Shown here: in pieces, positions 22,871-33,687 of the stretch | How positions within the stretch are numbered: position 1 is the stretch's first letter | How the letters are laid out: every line of letters starts with the position of its first letter | NCBI GenBank assembly: GCA_022496805.1 | Contig: CM040087.1 | Location: forward strand, 35,054,253-35,118,252 | Length of the DNA stretch: 64,000 nucleotides | Direction of reading: 5' to 3' | Origin: Pohlia nutans | Lineage: Eukaryota; Streptophyta; Bryopsida; Bryales; Mniaceae | Program-made: the position numbers and the translations under genes | Notes under the pieces: model-generated | Databases searched by the model: none | Told to the model about the DNA's origin: nothing | The model's input: the letters and a program-made list of their open reading frames with translations, nothing else

Positions 22871-23279
22871 TTAACCCCTAAAAGCCGCCCATACCAAAAT
22901 CCGGCTTATGAATAGAACTAATTATTCAATTCCAACTGCTACGTGGCATGCTACCGAATGTTATGTAGAAAGATGCCATAGCAGTCCAACAACGGTTGGT
23001 ACAACCCAACCTGAAAATTCTTCAGGAACAGACCGGTAACTTGGCGGGGGAAATTTTGATACCCTTGCCCAACCTGGTATACGAACAAAAAGCAGTACAA
23101 CATACTGGTGCCATTTTCTTGCCTGAGTACCGGTACCAAAAAAATAGGGTAACTCACCCAATGGGACAGGGTGCTAACGTACCGGCGCAATAGCAACGTA
23201 GTGTGATGATTGAGGCCAGCCCCGGTAAAGGGCCCTGACCCCAGCCAGGCCCGCCACGTGTGCGAACGGTAACTTCGGG
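22871..23279. mobile_element. TTAA-element left end, right end not found
   Basis: TTAACCCCTAAAAGCCGCCC at 22871 is a perfect family end, but no TTAGGGGTTAA partner is seen downstream before the AIR9 leader. The following sequence to about 23220 carries overlapping short frames on both strands without recognisable domains and is not called as a gene. Confidence 0.4.
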
Positions 23280-23567
23280 ATCAATCAGCGATCGCCCCAC
23301 CCGGCCCGGCCCAATCCCGCCCGACCCGCGCCCGGCCCGTCCAGGGGATGCCGGATGAAGACGCTGAAGGGTGTCGGAGCTTGCCTGTCGCCCTCCATGG
23401 TGCGCACTTCCTCCTCTGCCATAAGCCCCTGGCAACCATCGTGCACCAGGTTTTCAAGCTCTCTTCCGATCCCTGTAGTCACCTGCATTACCACGATTTT
23501 TCCGTTTCGAACGAGCCGCAGCTCATTAAGAACCGAGCCCTGTGGAGCGAGCTAGGTTGGAAAAAAG
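23280..23567 (+). promoter_or_regulatory. Probable AIR9 promoter-proximal region and first (5' UTR) exon
   Basis: A locally GC-rich block (GGCCCGGCCC at about 23300) is followed by an exon-like stretch ending AAAAAAG and a strong donor GTGAGTC at 23568. It lies about 2 kb upstream of the AIR9 start on the same strand. A 116-codon open frame (23348-23698) runs through the donor and has no recognisable domain, so I read the exon as leader. The transcription start is not determinable here. A separate small gene cannot be excluded. Confidence 0.5.
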
Positions 23568-25545
23568 GTGAGTCGGTGCTTTTCGATTCCTCGGCGATCG
23601 TCGTGATCTGGTCTTTTCCTCCCAGATCGATTGTCGCGTTTTTTTACTCGTTCTGTGACAATGTAGGCTTGTGCGAGCTCTGTTATGTAGCAATGTAGGC
23701 TAGTGCGTTTAATGTCCAGGAGGCTTGGTGTTCGGAAAGTAAGCTGAGAGTGTCTTGTTTAGAGCCTCTTGAGGATCTTGAGAGTTGGCATTTTGAAAAG
23801 CAAGCTGAGAGTATCTTTATGTGGCTTGTTTAGAGGATCTTAGAAAGGGGGAGCAACGGGACCGTGATGGAGGATGAGAATGCTGGCAGGTATGGTTTTG
23901 CTTTTTGCCTTCACGGGAATCTGCTTTTCTGAGTTGAGAGTTTTAACCTTTGTAGCACGGTGCATTCGTAGGGCGTGAGTTACTATGCTAGGTTTCTCTT
24001 GATTAGTGAATCAGAGCAGTACTCTACCTCAAGCTTTGCACGGATCGACGCACATTGTGTCCTGTTTCATCGTGTTGGAACAGGACAGCGTTCTGGATGT
24101 ATTTTGATTCGGGAGAGGTACAAGGAGATTCGCGAAAATAGTCATGTTCGCAAGCCTTGTAACGGGTGTTAAAATGCAGAGCTGGAAGCTACAGGTGTTG
24201 AGTGTATAGATGAGGATAGAACAGTAAACTTTTGGTAGTACCGGTTAGTATTATTGAAATTTCAACTGCTGTGAGCTGGTACAGTCAGTAGGGGGCTTTT
24301 CTGTTTTATGCATCCGAAAGGCTGTTATCTACTGTGCCTGCAACAGATAAGCTCACTAGAAGCTAGTTTATTTTTGCAGAATGAAGATGGGAAATGTTTG
24401 GAGTGAAGACTTTGCGATTGAGCTGGTTGGGTGATTCAGCTGGTGAGCCTGCTGGAGTGGGCATGTATCGGTGGATTGAACTGGTAGTGCTATCTCCCAT
24501 AGTGTCAGTCAGCTGAGAGGTAGTTGAATCAATGAATTCTGGAGTTGAGAATGACCAATTGTCAAACTTTTAAAACAGCTGTTGCCCTGTTTTTGTCACT
24601 TTTGTGTGTTTATTCCTAATGATGGTGCGTGTGATCATTTAAATATCCTCATGGTGTAAGTTATAGCCTAACCTGGGAATACCATAAACCGTGAAGGCCC
24701 AAAAGTTGTGCAGTAGATTGACATTGAAACATTTAAGACTGTGACCATAAATGGGACATTGAAACATTTAAGACTGTGACCATAAACGGGACATTGAAAC
24801 ATTTAAGACTGAATATAAACTGTTTTTAGGAGATTAGGTGTTGACCAATCACTACTTGTATTTTCTTTATTTTGGGTAGAATGATGGGTCAACCCATATA
24901 TTGACTTTGGATTAGTCCTAGTATCAGTTTAAGATGAGCCTATGTAACCACTAAGGGGTTTGAAATACTTCCCACTTAGAAAAATTGTAGAAAAATATCT
25001 ATATGTGATAAAATATGAAATCGCTCAGTGGTTTCTTCTTTATGGTTTCTTCCTCTTTATGATTTCTTTTCTTCTATATCGAAAAATTGAGTCCTAAGAT
25101 ACAATTTTATTTCTAATATCCAAATCTCCTTATTGTCACGGTTTCTGGTATTTCTATGCTATTAATGTGACTAGACTGTCTTACCCTGAGCCACTCAATA
25201 CATAAGACTCGCTCCTTTTGTGTTGTGAATTCTCTTGGTGCCCCTTTTTGGTTTGGTAGCACAGCTTTACGCACTTGTCAACGAGAAGTACCAAGCCTAA
25301 TCTTCGGCATCTTATCCAGGTACCGACCCGTCAGGACGGCCGTGGAGGATGCTGCAGCTATTGAATCCCTCTAACCTGCTCCAATCATCCTGAAGACTCT
25401 CTGCCCTGGTATTCCCTAATTATTCTTAAAATCGTTTTTTAAATTTTTATGGCTATTGATATTCTCTTGAGCCTCCTACCTATCACGTCTACCCTCTGCT
25501 TCTCATTGAGTTGTCGGTAACATGTACTCTATCTTCGAGTTGCAG
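23568..25545 (+). other. AIR9 leader intron (inferred)
   Basis: From the GTGAGT donor to the acceptor TTCGAGTTGCAG ending at 25545, which precedes the AIR9 ATG by 40 bases. Other acceptors inside (for example TTTTTGCAG near 24380 and CTTATCCAG near 25319) could define additional leader exons. Confidence 0.4.
24721..24825. repeat. Three tandem 35-bp repeats
   Basis: ACATTGAAACATTTAAGACT occurs at 24721, 24756 and 24791, an exact 35-bp period, inside the AIR9 leader intron. Confidence 0.9.
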
Positions 25546-25585
25546 ATTGGCATTGAGGTCCCTTTTATGTGATCCAGCTGGGACA

Positions 25586-28500
25586 ATGGAGGAGGTTGCA
25601 TCTGCTGAGCCTTTGCAACATCACCTTCGCCACTGGAATACATCACAGTGCTTCATCCCAAGCATGTCATCAGAGAATGGAGGTGAGGATGAATCAGATG
25701 CAGGAGAAGGAAAATATGGAACCGAAGACTTGAACGATCAAGACTTGGAAGACGCGGAGCGTGCCGCATATGTGGATGATGGGGAGATTGCAGCGTATGT
25801 GGATGATGGGGAGCTTCCTGCCTACGTGGATGACAAGTCCACTCTGTCTGCTGCTCCGGATGAGGCTTCTGACATGGATGCAAACAGCGTTATTGATGAC
25901 AACTATGAACCTCTGAGGATTGAACAAGAGGAGTCTCCAAAACTGAAACCCTTAAAAAAAGTGAACACTGTGAGCAAGCTAACAAATGGAGCCAATTCTG
26001 TGACAAGGAGCAATTCTGCAAGAAGCACTCAAGCTCCACCGTCACCAAAACCATATTTGAGGTCTTCCTCCTCATTGGCGGCTTCTCGTCGCCTCGGGAG
26101 TGCGAATGACGGTATCAGCAAGACTGGAAATGGGAATGCTAAATTGGGGCCACCAATCATCTCTGCAGCACCGATCATCAAGAAGCGAGGAGTTGTTACA
26201 GGTGAAGGTCGAAGTCAGCCCATAACAAGACGCAGTGCAGTTGAGCCAATAACCCGACGCAGCTCAGTTGAGCCAATAACAAGACGCAGTTCAGTTAGGC
26301 CTGGTACTATCGGACAGCGCACACCTTCCAGAACAACTGATCCGCGGCGGACTTCCTTGTCTGGTATGATGAATCCAGTAGGCAATCCTCGAAGGCACTC
26401 CCTTTCTGGAGTTACCTCCATGAGCCGGTCTCTCGACCTGTCATCCTCATCAGACGTTAAGAGCTGGGCTGCACCTGCTCCAGTTCTGAAAGCCTCAGGC
26501 CGACGTGTGAACAACTCAGCAGCATCCTCTTCAGTGTCGAAATACTCAGCTGGAAATGCTGCGCCATCCTCTCGTTTGACGTCTTCTACTCAGTCTCTTG
26601 AGAGTACCGGTATCTCTAGGAGGAACAGCCTTTCTGGACAGAGGTCCTCTGTTGAGTCAGGCAGGCCTTCACCAAAAGCCTCTACTCCTCCTACAAGACC
26701 ACAAACAAGCTCCACTGCAAATTCGAGGGGCTCGTCTGCTTCACCCAGTGGACCGAATCAGAAATCTCCAGCTTCGACTGGTGCTTCTAATTTAGAAGTA
26801 CCAAGGAAAAAGCTTACTTCATCCTCTTCTATTGGACCAAGACGAACGTCAAGCTTTGCCGAGCCAGTTGGAGTTCCCCGGAGATCTACTTCTCCCTCGA
26901 ATTCAAAGCCTTCAGAGAGGTCACCTACAGTGAGCAGCCAGAGCAAGATGTCCTCTCGCTCAGAGAAAGTATCAAGCTCCAGTGCTACTTCCAAGCGCAC
27001 ACCTCCTGAGAAAGGGAAAATCAATCATACTAGAGGCACCAGCAATGGGACTAGCAATGGGACCAGCAACGGCAAGTCCCCAAACACAATTCAGAACGGC
27101 AAGTCTCCAAATACAATCCAGAACTCTAAGTCCCCAATCACAAACCAGAACTCCAAGCCTTCGCCGTCACGTGTGTCTCCAAGTACCAGCAGTAATGGAG
27201 GATCGAAGGAAAAGCCATCTCCACCTGCGCAGGGATTGGAGAGAGGTCCTAGCATGCTTACTCGAAGAAAATCTTTAACGATGGATACACGGGACTCACG
27301 TCTGGTTTCTCTTCCACCTGTAGATGTGAAAGCTGGGGATGATGTGAGAATTGACCTCCGAGGTCGGAAAGTGCGAACCTTGGATGGGAACCTTGTCACC
27401 CTTACATCCAAGATGGAGTTTGTATACCTCCGTGACAACAAGCTTTCAACATTGAATGGCATTGAGATTTTGCGGCGTGTGAAGGTGCTGGACTTGAGTT
27501 TCAATGAGTTCAAGGGCTCAGGGTTTGAGCCCCTTGCAACCTGTAAGGCTCTCCAGCAGCTATACCTTGCAGGTAACCAGATCACTTCCTTGAGTGACTT
27601 GCCGCAGCTTCCAAATCTGGAGTTCCTTTCAGTTGCACAGAACAAGATCAAGTCCCTTGACATGGCCCCACAGCCTCGGCTTCAAGTCCTGGCTGCCAGC
27701 AAAAATAAAATTTCCACCCTGAAGGACTTCCCACATCTTCCCGCTCTGGAACACCTTCGTCTGGAAGAGAATCCAATCCTGGAAAGCTTTCACGTGGAAG
27801 CACAGTCCATCCTGCTCGTAGGACCAAGCCTGAAGAAATTCAACGATCGCGACCTTTCGTTGGAGGAGCGAGAGCTCGCAAGAATGTACCCTCCCAGTAC
27901 TGCACTCTGTATTCGTGAGGGATGGGAGCTTTGCGACCCAGAGGAGGCGGCGACGTCTACTTTTCAGTTTCTCCTGTCACAGTGGACTGAAAGCATACCA
28001 CTAGGTTACACGGTGAAGAAAACATGGGTTGGCCTACCTCAAGAGGAGGATCCTTGCTCCTGTGAGTTTTCTTTTGAGAATCTGGAAGGTGAAGGTGAGG
28101 AAGCAGATCTTGTGTTGAAGTACCAGTGGTTTGTGGGCGACAAAACTCCTATCAATTTCGTCCCCATCAGCGGAGCAGACACTGTGAGCTACTGGCCAAA
28201 ACACGAAGATGTGGGAAAATGCCTAAAAGTGGAGTGCAGCATTCTGTTGGGAGAGAAGCAGTATCCTCCCGTGTTTGCTATCTCTGCACCTGTTGCTGCA
28301 GGAAGTAAGTGTCCCAAGGTCATGGGCCTTGAGGTGGAGGGAGAGTTTATTGAAGGTGCCATTGTCAAGGGCTTCCCTGTTGTGGCTTGGTGTGGTGGAG
28401 CTCCTGGCAAGTCTGTTTCCAGCTGGCTGCGGCGCAAAGACCAATCAAGTCCTGTGGCAATCATGGGAGCTGAGGAGCCAGAATATCAGCTCCAACTTGA

Positions 28501-31500
28501 CGATGTGGGGTTCAGCCTCATCTATATGTTCACCCCGGTCACAGAGGAGGGGGTGAAAGGAGAGCCTCAGTACGCAACTACTTCTGTCATTCAAGCATCT
28601 CCTCCAAGTGTGAGCTCGGTGCACATCATTGGCAACGCAGTGAACGGGAACGTGATTCAAGGAGCTGGTAAATACTTCGGAGGCAAAGAAGGAGCCAGCA
28701 AGTTTGAGTGGCTCCGAGAGAATCTGGACTCCGGAGAATTCAAGCTTGTGTCGCGTGGAAATTCGGAGTACACTTTGACAGATGAAGACGTTGGCCGGCG
28801 CATGATGTTTATGTACACTCCTGTCAATCTTGAGGGGCGAGTGGGGGATCCATTGACTGCCACAAGTACCACTGTCATGCTCGCCCCACCCTCTATTGAG
28901 GATCTGCGCATTGTTGGTGATCTGAAGGAAGGCAACAAGGTTGCTGTGAGTGCACTCTTCACAGGTGGGACAGAGGGTGCCAGCCGAGTACAATGGTTCA
29001 AGAAGACAACCCCCTTGCTCCCCACTGATGATTCGCAAGTGGAACCTCTCAGTAGCCCCAAAGTGGCCAAGGCATTCCGGATTCCACTTGGTGCGGTGGG
29101 TCACTACTTGGTTGCGAAGTACACACCCGTCAGGTCGGACAATGAGGTTGGCGAACCTGTGTTTGCAATTACCGAAACAATTGTGGAGATGTTACCCCCA
29201 GGATTGACATTCCTCAACATAGTTGGCGAGTTTGTGGAAGGTGAAACTCTGACAGCTCAGTACGGATATGTGGGAGGCTATGAAGGTGTCAGTTTTTACA
29301 GCTGGTATTTGCACGAGAGTGAGATCGATCCTGGCACGCCAGTGCTGGAGGCTGAAGGACAGCTCCAATACCGAATCACGAAGCAAGCTGTGAATAAGCT
29401 CATTTCTTTTCGATGCCGACCTGTGCGTGATGATGGCATCACTGGCGAATGGAAGAGCACTTTCGGCACAGAGAAGATACATGCCGGATCACCCAAGTTG
29501 CTTTCGTTGCACATTCTTGGAGAGCCAATGGAAGGTTATGAGCTTCAGGTGGGAAAAGAGTATTGGGGAGGTGAAGAAGGCATCTGCAAGGTGCAATGGT
29601 TTGTCACGCGGCAGGATGGGACCCAACGGGAGATCAAAGGTGCTGTGCATGACGCTTACACGATCCAAAGCGAAGACATCGATGGACTACTCTGCGTTTC
29701 ATGCGAGCCTGTCAGGAGTGATGGTGTGACGGGTCCAATCACGGTCTCCTCCAGCGTCGGACCCGTGGTCCCTGCTCCCCCAAGTTGCACTTTTCTGGAG
29801 CTCTGTGGAGTGCCAGTGGAAGGAGGAAGCCTCAGTTTCAAGGCCGCATACAAGGGCGGGGAGAAAGGCGCCTGTATGCAGGAATGGGTGCGCCACAACG
29901 TCGATGGCAGTCAAGACACGCTAACTACTTCAAACATTCTAGACCTGACTTCTGAAGACGTGGGAAGCAGAATTGAGCTTGTCTTCACACCTGTAAGAAA
30001 AGATGGTTCGGTTGGTGACTCAAAGTCGGTACTCTCTGACATCGTTGTGGATGGAGAGCCTGAAGGCACCGACCTTGTGATCTCCCAATGCTTTGAAGAT
30101 GTGGAAGTCATACCCCGCAAAGTTTACTTCGGAGGGAAGGAAGGGAAGAGCGAGTATACCTGGTACCGAACCGCTCACCGGCCCAAGAACGGGCAGCTTC
30201 CTGAGGACGCACGTCGACTCCACAGCGAGAGTGACGTCTACACTCCAAGTCTCGACGACGTCGGTTCATACTTGGTCCTGCATTGGGTTCCTGTGCGAGA
30301 GGATGGCAAACGCGGCACTCCCATCATCGGCTACAGCAACTTGCCCGTGGCGCCGGCGCTACCAGTGGTGAGCAAGGTGAGTGTCCATGAGCAATCACCC
30401 GGGACTTATGTTGGGGAGGGAGAGTATTACGGGGGATTAGAAGGCGAGAGCCAGTTCTGTTGGTACCGCCAAACAACCGGCGGCCTTCGGACGGTCATCG
30501 CCGGTGCAGACTCCAAGACGTACGTCGTCGGCGACGATGATTACACATGCTCTGTGGTCTTCGGCTACACCCCGGTTCGCAGTGACGGTGTTGTGGGCGA
30601 GCTTGTGTTGTCCGATCCAAGTCCTCTTCTGTATCCCGAGGTGCCACGCATCCACAAACTAGTACTGAAGGGTTCCGCAGTGGAGGGCGAGACGCTCACC
30701 GCGTTGGAAGTCATCCCCCGAGGCGACGCCCAGCAACGCTCCTGGGAGAAGTTCAAGAAAGACGTCAAGTACCAGTGGTCACGCTCCTGGCAACCTGCGA
30801 CCCCGGACCACTTCGAGCCGCTCACGGCGCAGCGCACGTGCTCGTACAAGGTGCGCCTGGAGGATGTGGGCTACACGTTACGCTGCGAGGCCATCACTTC
30901 AGACGTGTTCGGCAGATCCGCAGAGCCGGCGTACATTGTCACCGCGCCAGTCACCCCGGGCTTCCCCAAGATTGAGAATCTTGACATCGAGGGGCGGGGA
31001 TACCACACCAGCCTGTACGCAGTGCGCGGAATCTACAGCGGGGGGAAGGAGGGCAAGAGCATGCTCCAGTGGTTCCGCGCCATGGCAGGAAGTCCAGATT
31101 TGATTCCCATCTCCGGGGAAGTGGGTAGAATGTACGAAGCGAATGTGGATGACGTTGGTTACCGACTGGTTGCAGTGTACACTCCTGTTCGTGACGATGG
31201 CACCGAAGGCGGCCCGGTTTCGGTCTCCACCGATCCCATCATCGTGAACCCGGAGGTTGCCAAGGAAGTGAAGCTGAAGCTGGAGCTCGGAGCGGTGAAG
31301 TTCGAAGCACTGAAGGATCGAGACCGGTCGCCCATGAAATCCTCTCCGAGATCGCCCCAGCAGCAGGCTCTGGGAAGCTTGGAGCGGCGAGTTCTGGATG
31401 TAAATAGGAAGCGGGTGAAGGTGGTGAAACCCGGGTCCAAAACTCACTTCGCCTCGACGGAGATTCGTGGGACGTATGCACCTCCTTTCCATGTGGAAGT

Positions 31501-31663
31501 GTTCCGAAACGACCAGCACCGGGTGAAGATTGTCATCGATACCGACAACGAGGTGGACCTGATGGTGCAGTCACGGCATATCCGTGACATCATCGTGCTC
31601 GTCATCCGGGGATTCTCGCAACGCTTCAACACCACCCCTCTCAACTTGCTCCTCAAGATGTAG
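25586..31663 (+). CDS. AIR9: AIR9 microtubule-associated protein, intronless (2,025 aa)
   Basis: Large microtubule-binding protein; in Arabidopsis, AIR9 decorates cortical arrays, the preprophase band and the cell-plate insertion site. The start is ATG at 25586 (context GGGACAATGGAGG), just after an acceptor at 25545; the open frame extends upstream but without an ATG. Order: acidic N-terminus with three AYVDD repeats (residues about 55-85); Ser/Pro/Arg-rich basic region (about 130-570) with EPITRRSSV and KSPNTIQN repeats; leucine-rich repeats (about 586-745; for example LQQLYLAGNQITSLSDLP); then 11 A9 repeats (about 800-1890) of the type YxGGxEGxSxxxWxR...DVGxxLxxxYTPVRxDGxxG; and a C-terminal domain ending TTPLNLLLKM. 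Eleven A9 repeats match what I recall for Arabidopsis (about 1,708 aa). Oddity: 6.1 kb of coding sequence without an intron, whereas the Arabidopsis gene has many. No frameshift or stop is present. Long antisense open frames here are shadows. Confidence 0.95.
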   Translation: MEEVASAEPLQHHLRHWNTSQCFIPSMSSENGGEDESDAGEGKYGTEDLNDQDLEDAERAAYVDDGEIAAYVDDGELPAYVDDKSTLSAAPDEASDMDANSVIDDNYEPLRIEQEESPKLKPLKKVNTVSKLTNGANSVTRSNSARSTQAPPSPKPYLRSSSSLAASRRLGSANDGISKTGNGNAKLGPPIISAAPIIKKRGVVTGEGRSQPITRRSAVEPITRRSSVEPITRRSSVRPGTIGQRTPSRTTDPRRTSLSGMMNPVGNPRRHSLSGVTSMSRSLDLSSSSDVKSWAAPAPVLKASGRRVNNSAASSSVSKYSAGNAAPSSRLTSSTQSLESTGISRRNSLSGQRSSVESGRPSPKASTPPTRPQTSSTANSRGSSASPSGPNQKSPASTGASNLEVPRKKLTSSSSIGPRRTSSFAEPVGVPRRSTSPSNSKPSERSPTVSSQSKMSSRSEKVSSSSATSKRTPPEKGKINHTRGTSNGTSNGTSNGKSPNTIQNGKSPNTIQNSKSPITNQNSKPSPSRVSPSTSSNGGSKEKPSPPAQGLERGPSMLTRRKSLTMDTRDSRLVSLPPVDVKAGDDVRIDLRGRKVRTLDGNLVTLTSKMEFVYLRDNKLSTLNGIEILRRVKVLDLSFNEFKGSGFEPLATCKALQQLYLAGNQITSLSDLPQLPNLEFLSVAQNKIKSLDMAPQPRLQVLAASKNKISTLKDFPHLPALEHLRLEENPILESFHVEAQSILLVGPSLKKFNDRDLSLEERELARMYPPSTALCIREGWELCDPEEAATSTFQFLLSQWTESIPLGYTVKKTWVGLPQEEDPCSCEFSFENLEGEGEEADLVLKYQWFVGDKTPINFVPISGADTVSYWPKHEDVGKCLKVECSILLGEKQYPPVFAISAPVAAGSKCPKVMGLEVEGEFIEGAIVKGFPVVAWCGGAPGKSVSSWLRRKDQSSPVAIMGAEEPEYQLQLDDVGFSLIYMFTPVTEEGVKGEPQYATTSVIQASPPSVSSVHIIGNAVNGNVIQGAGKYFGGKEGASKFEWLRENLDSGEFKLVSRGNSEYTLTDEDVGRRMMFMYTPVNLEGRVGDPLTATSTTVMLAPPSIEDLRIVGDLKEGNKVAVSALFTGGTEGASRVQWFKKTTPLLPTDDSQVEPLSSPKVAKAFRIPLGAVGHYLVAKYTPVRSDNEVGEPVFAITETIVEMLPPGLTFLNIVGEFVEGETLTAQYGYVGGYEGVSFYSWYLHESEIDPGTPVLEAEGQLQYRITKQAVNKLISFRCRPVRDDGITGEWKSTFGTEKIHAGSPKLLSLHILGEPMEGYELQVGKEYWGGEEGICKVQWFVTRQDGTQREIKGAVHDAYTIQSEDIDGLLCVSCEPVRSDGVTGPITVSSSVGPVVPAPPSCTFLELCGVPVEGGSLSFKAAYKGGEKGACMQEWVRHNVDGSQDTLTTSNILDLTSEDVGSRIELVFTPVRKDGSVGDSKSVLSDIVVDGEPEGTDLVISQCFEDVEVIPRKVYFGGKEGKSEYTWYRTAHRPKNGQLPEDARRLHSESDVYTPSLDDVGSYLVLHWVPVREDGKRGTPIIGYSNLPVAPALPVVSKVSVHEQSPGTYVGEGEYYGGLEGESQFCWYRQTTGGLRTVIAGADSKTYVVGDDDYTCSVVFGYTPVRSDGVVGELVLSDPSPLLYPEVPRIHKLVLKGSAVEGETLTALEVIPRGDAQQRSWEKFKKDVKYQWSRSWQPATPDHFEPLTAQRTCSYKVRLEDVGYTLRCEAITSDVFGRSAEPAYIVTAPVTPGFPKIENLDIEGRGYHTSLYAVRGIYSGGKEGKSMLQWFRAMAGSPDLIPISGEVGRMYEANVDDVGYRLVAVYTPVRDDGTEGGPVSVSTDPIIVNPEVAKEVKLKLELGAVKFEALKDRDRSPMKSSPRSPQQQALGSLERRVLDVNRKRVKVVKPGSKTHFASTEIRGTYAPPFHVEVFRNDQHRVKIVIDTDNEVDLMVQSRHIRDIIVLVIRGFSQRFNTTPLNLLLKM

Positions 31664-32217
31664 TACTGTACTTGCTTGCTTTCATCCGGATTGACTGACA
31701 ATAGTAGTAGATTTGAGCATCAATTAGATAGATAGATAGATAGATAGCTAGCCTCTGTAACTGTCATTCGAGGAAGATTCTGGCTTGCAATGGTATGTTA
31801 TAACTGTATGTTCCTAGTCCAGAGCAGCATTTTTTTCCTTTCTGGAGGTTTAGAATTTTCTTCTCACAGGCTCTATAAATAATTTTATTTTTGGGCTCTT
31901 ATGGCTAAGTTTTTTGCTTTTCCTTACTCACAGGCTGAGTTCTAGAAAAAGTCATGCTACTTGGTATGTTTTTGGGTGAATGCCAGATTGCGACGAAAGC
32001 TTTTTATTTTTTCCCCTAATTCTTCCCGATTAGGAGGCTACTATATGTGGATTTGTTGAATGACTCATTGGATTTCTTGGTTTATTACTAAGAGTAGTAT
32101 TATGGTAATTCCAACATGCTGGATCCTGCCGTAGACACCAACATTGAAGGGGAGGGAACTTTAACGAGATAAAAGTAGAGTTGGGCTTTGAACTAATGAT
32201 AAAAGTAAGTTTGGATG
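31664..32217 (+). other. AIR9 3' flank with GATA microsatellite
   Basis: The 3' region after TAG (31661-31663). An (ATAG)n tract lies at 31726-31747. AATAATTTTATTTTTGGG near 31878 is a possible far-upstream polyadenylation context, but no firm site can be set. No other gene is seen. Confidence 0.5.
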
Positions 32218-33294
32218 TCCTAAAACCACCACCTCTTCCAATTATGACATGTAGAATTTTCCTGGGGCTACCAAGCATTGCAGAGAAGTAGTTGGTGGTT
32301 TTGGGTATCATTATGAGTGAAAATTAGTACCACATGGTGTGGTCATGGGGAACTTATATGTTGATATTGAGTGCCGATGTTCTTTCCTCTTTTGAAATTT
32401 GTATCAATTTCAATATTGAGAATAAAATTGTGGAATATCACCATGTTGCACAAAAAAAAAATCTGGCTAAAAAATGATAAAAAATCATGAAGTTTTTTTG
32501 CCAATTTTTTTTATAAATAAAAATATATCTTGGATGAAATTGCCAGATTGTGGATGGAAATAATATAAAATTATGGATATGTGATATCTTTTATTGAATA
32601 CGTGAATGAATGTTGAAACATGGAGCACCACTATAACATTTTATATCATCACTTTAGCACTTCATGAAAAATGAAAAAAATGTCTTGAAGGGTACATTAA
32701 ACTTGTCCTTTTTTGGGATAAAGGCTCCTCTAACCCTTGTGCATGGAATACAATTTTGAACACAACATAGATCCTAGTGTCAAATGTTAGGTTGCCATTA
32801 CCAAAAATCACATAGCTAAAGCTAAAAAAAACAAAGCTAAAATTAAGTACCAAAATGCCAAAGTCAAAGTTCAAAGTCCAAGGTCACAATATGTCAAAGT
32901 TGAGTTGTGTAGCGTTTGTACCATTGCTACTAAGGTAGGATGTCCTAAACCACCATCTCCCCCAATTATGACATGTAGACCTTTTTGGGGCCACTACAAT
33001 TGAGACTCAAAACCACCAATTTCACTATTCAAGTAAATCAATGGCATGCCAAGCATTGCGAAGTAGTTGGTGGTTTTGGATATCATTATGAGTGAACACA
33101 TGGTATGGTCATGGGGGAACCTATATATTGATATTGAGTGCCAATGTTCTTTCCTTTTTTAAAATTTGTATCAATTTGAATATTGGGAATAGAATTGCGA
33201 AAATTTGTGCATTTTGTGACAAATCTTCTTCCAAATGACCTTGTTTAAATAAGGCAATATTTCTTAAGTTGGTGGTTTTAGGACATCTTACCTT
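32218..33294. repeat. Direct repeat pair; second copy inside an inverted-repeat element
   Basis: 32218-32430 and 32945-33210 share AATTATGACATGTAGA, TAGTTGGTGGTTTTGG, TATCATTATGAGTGAA and TTGATATTGAGTGCC in the same order. The second copy lies in an element (32931-33294) with inverted ends TAAGGTAGGATGTCCTAAAC and TTTTAGGACATCTTACCTTA. The first copy keeps only GGATGTCCTAAAACCACCA of the left end. No gene in between; the minus-strand frame at 32662-32874 is unsupported. Confidence 0.7.
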
Positions 33295-33631
33295 ACATAT
33301 CGAAGAAGAGGGAGACATTAAACTTATTATTGTAATATAAATGCACCCATTATAAGATTGATACCAATTATATGATTTGGGCCTTATACAAATTGCCTAC
33401 AAATTCCAGTGACAACTTGAGGTCAAAGTAGGTTTAGAAAAAATGGTATTGCTGACTATAGGTTCCACTTGTGCATTTTCAACGCTTATGAGGTATGTAA
33501 GCAAGTGGGCGAGCTGTCAATAAACAATTTTAAGGTAGGATTTTTTAAGATGAAACCTTTCTACAACCTAGCTTTTCACATTCTTAAATGGCTTCCCATG
33601 ATTGTTCCATTCCATTCTTGAAAACCCCTAT
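33295..33631. other. Intergenic, no gene recognised
   Basis: Short stretch with no supported coding sequence. Part of it (GGTTCCACTTGTGC, GTATGTAAGCAA) recurs inverted at about 12400-12480. Confidence 0.4.
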
Positions 33632-33687
33632 CACTAATAGAAAAGGCGGCGCTCCCTATGCACATGCCCAAACAAAATCACTGCATC
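33632..33687 (+). mobile_element. CACTA-type MITE, left half only
   Basis: CACTAATAGAAAAGGCGGCG followed by GCCCAAACAAAATCACTGCA matches the left half of 7219-7338. It stops abruptly where the element at 33688 begins, so the larger element inserted into, or replaced, the right half. Confidence 0.65.

Noticed and set aside
23154..23494. GC-rich minus-strand frames upstream of AIR9
   Set aside because: Low-complexity GPGRAGR-type translation from GC-rich sequence, overlapping the likely leader exon; no domain.
25511..25585. Upstream extension of the AIR9 frame
   Set aside because: It has no ATG and crosses a good splice acceptor; the ATG at 25586 is the first in frame.
27091..27663. 190-codon minus-strand open frame
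   Set aside because: Shadow of the AIR9 Ser-rich and LRR coding sequence.
28445..29104. 219-codon minus-strand open frame
   Set aside because: Shadow of AIR9: it lies entirely within A9 repeats whose + strand reading is conserved.
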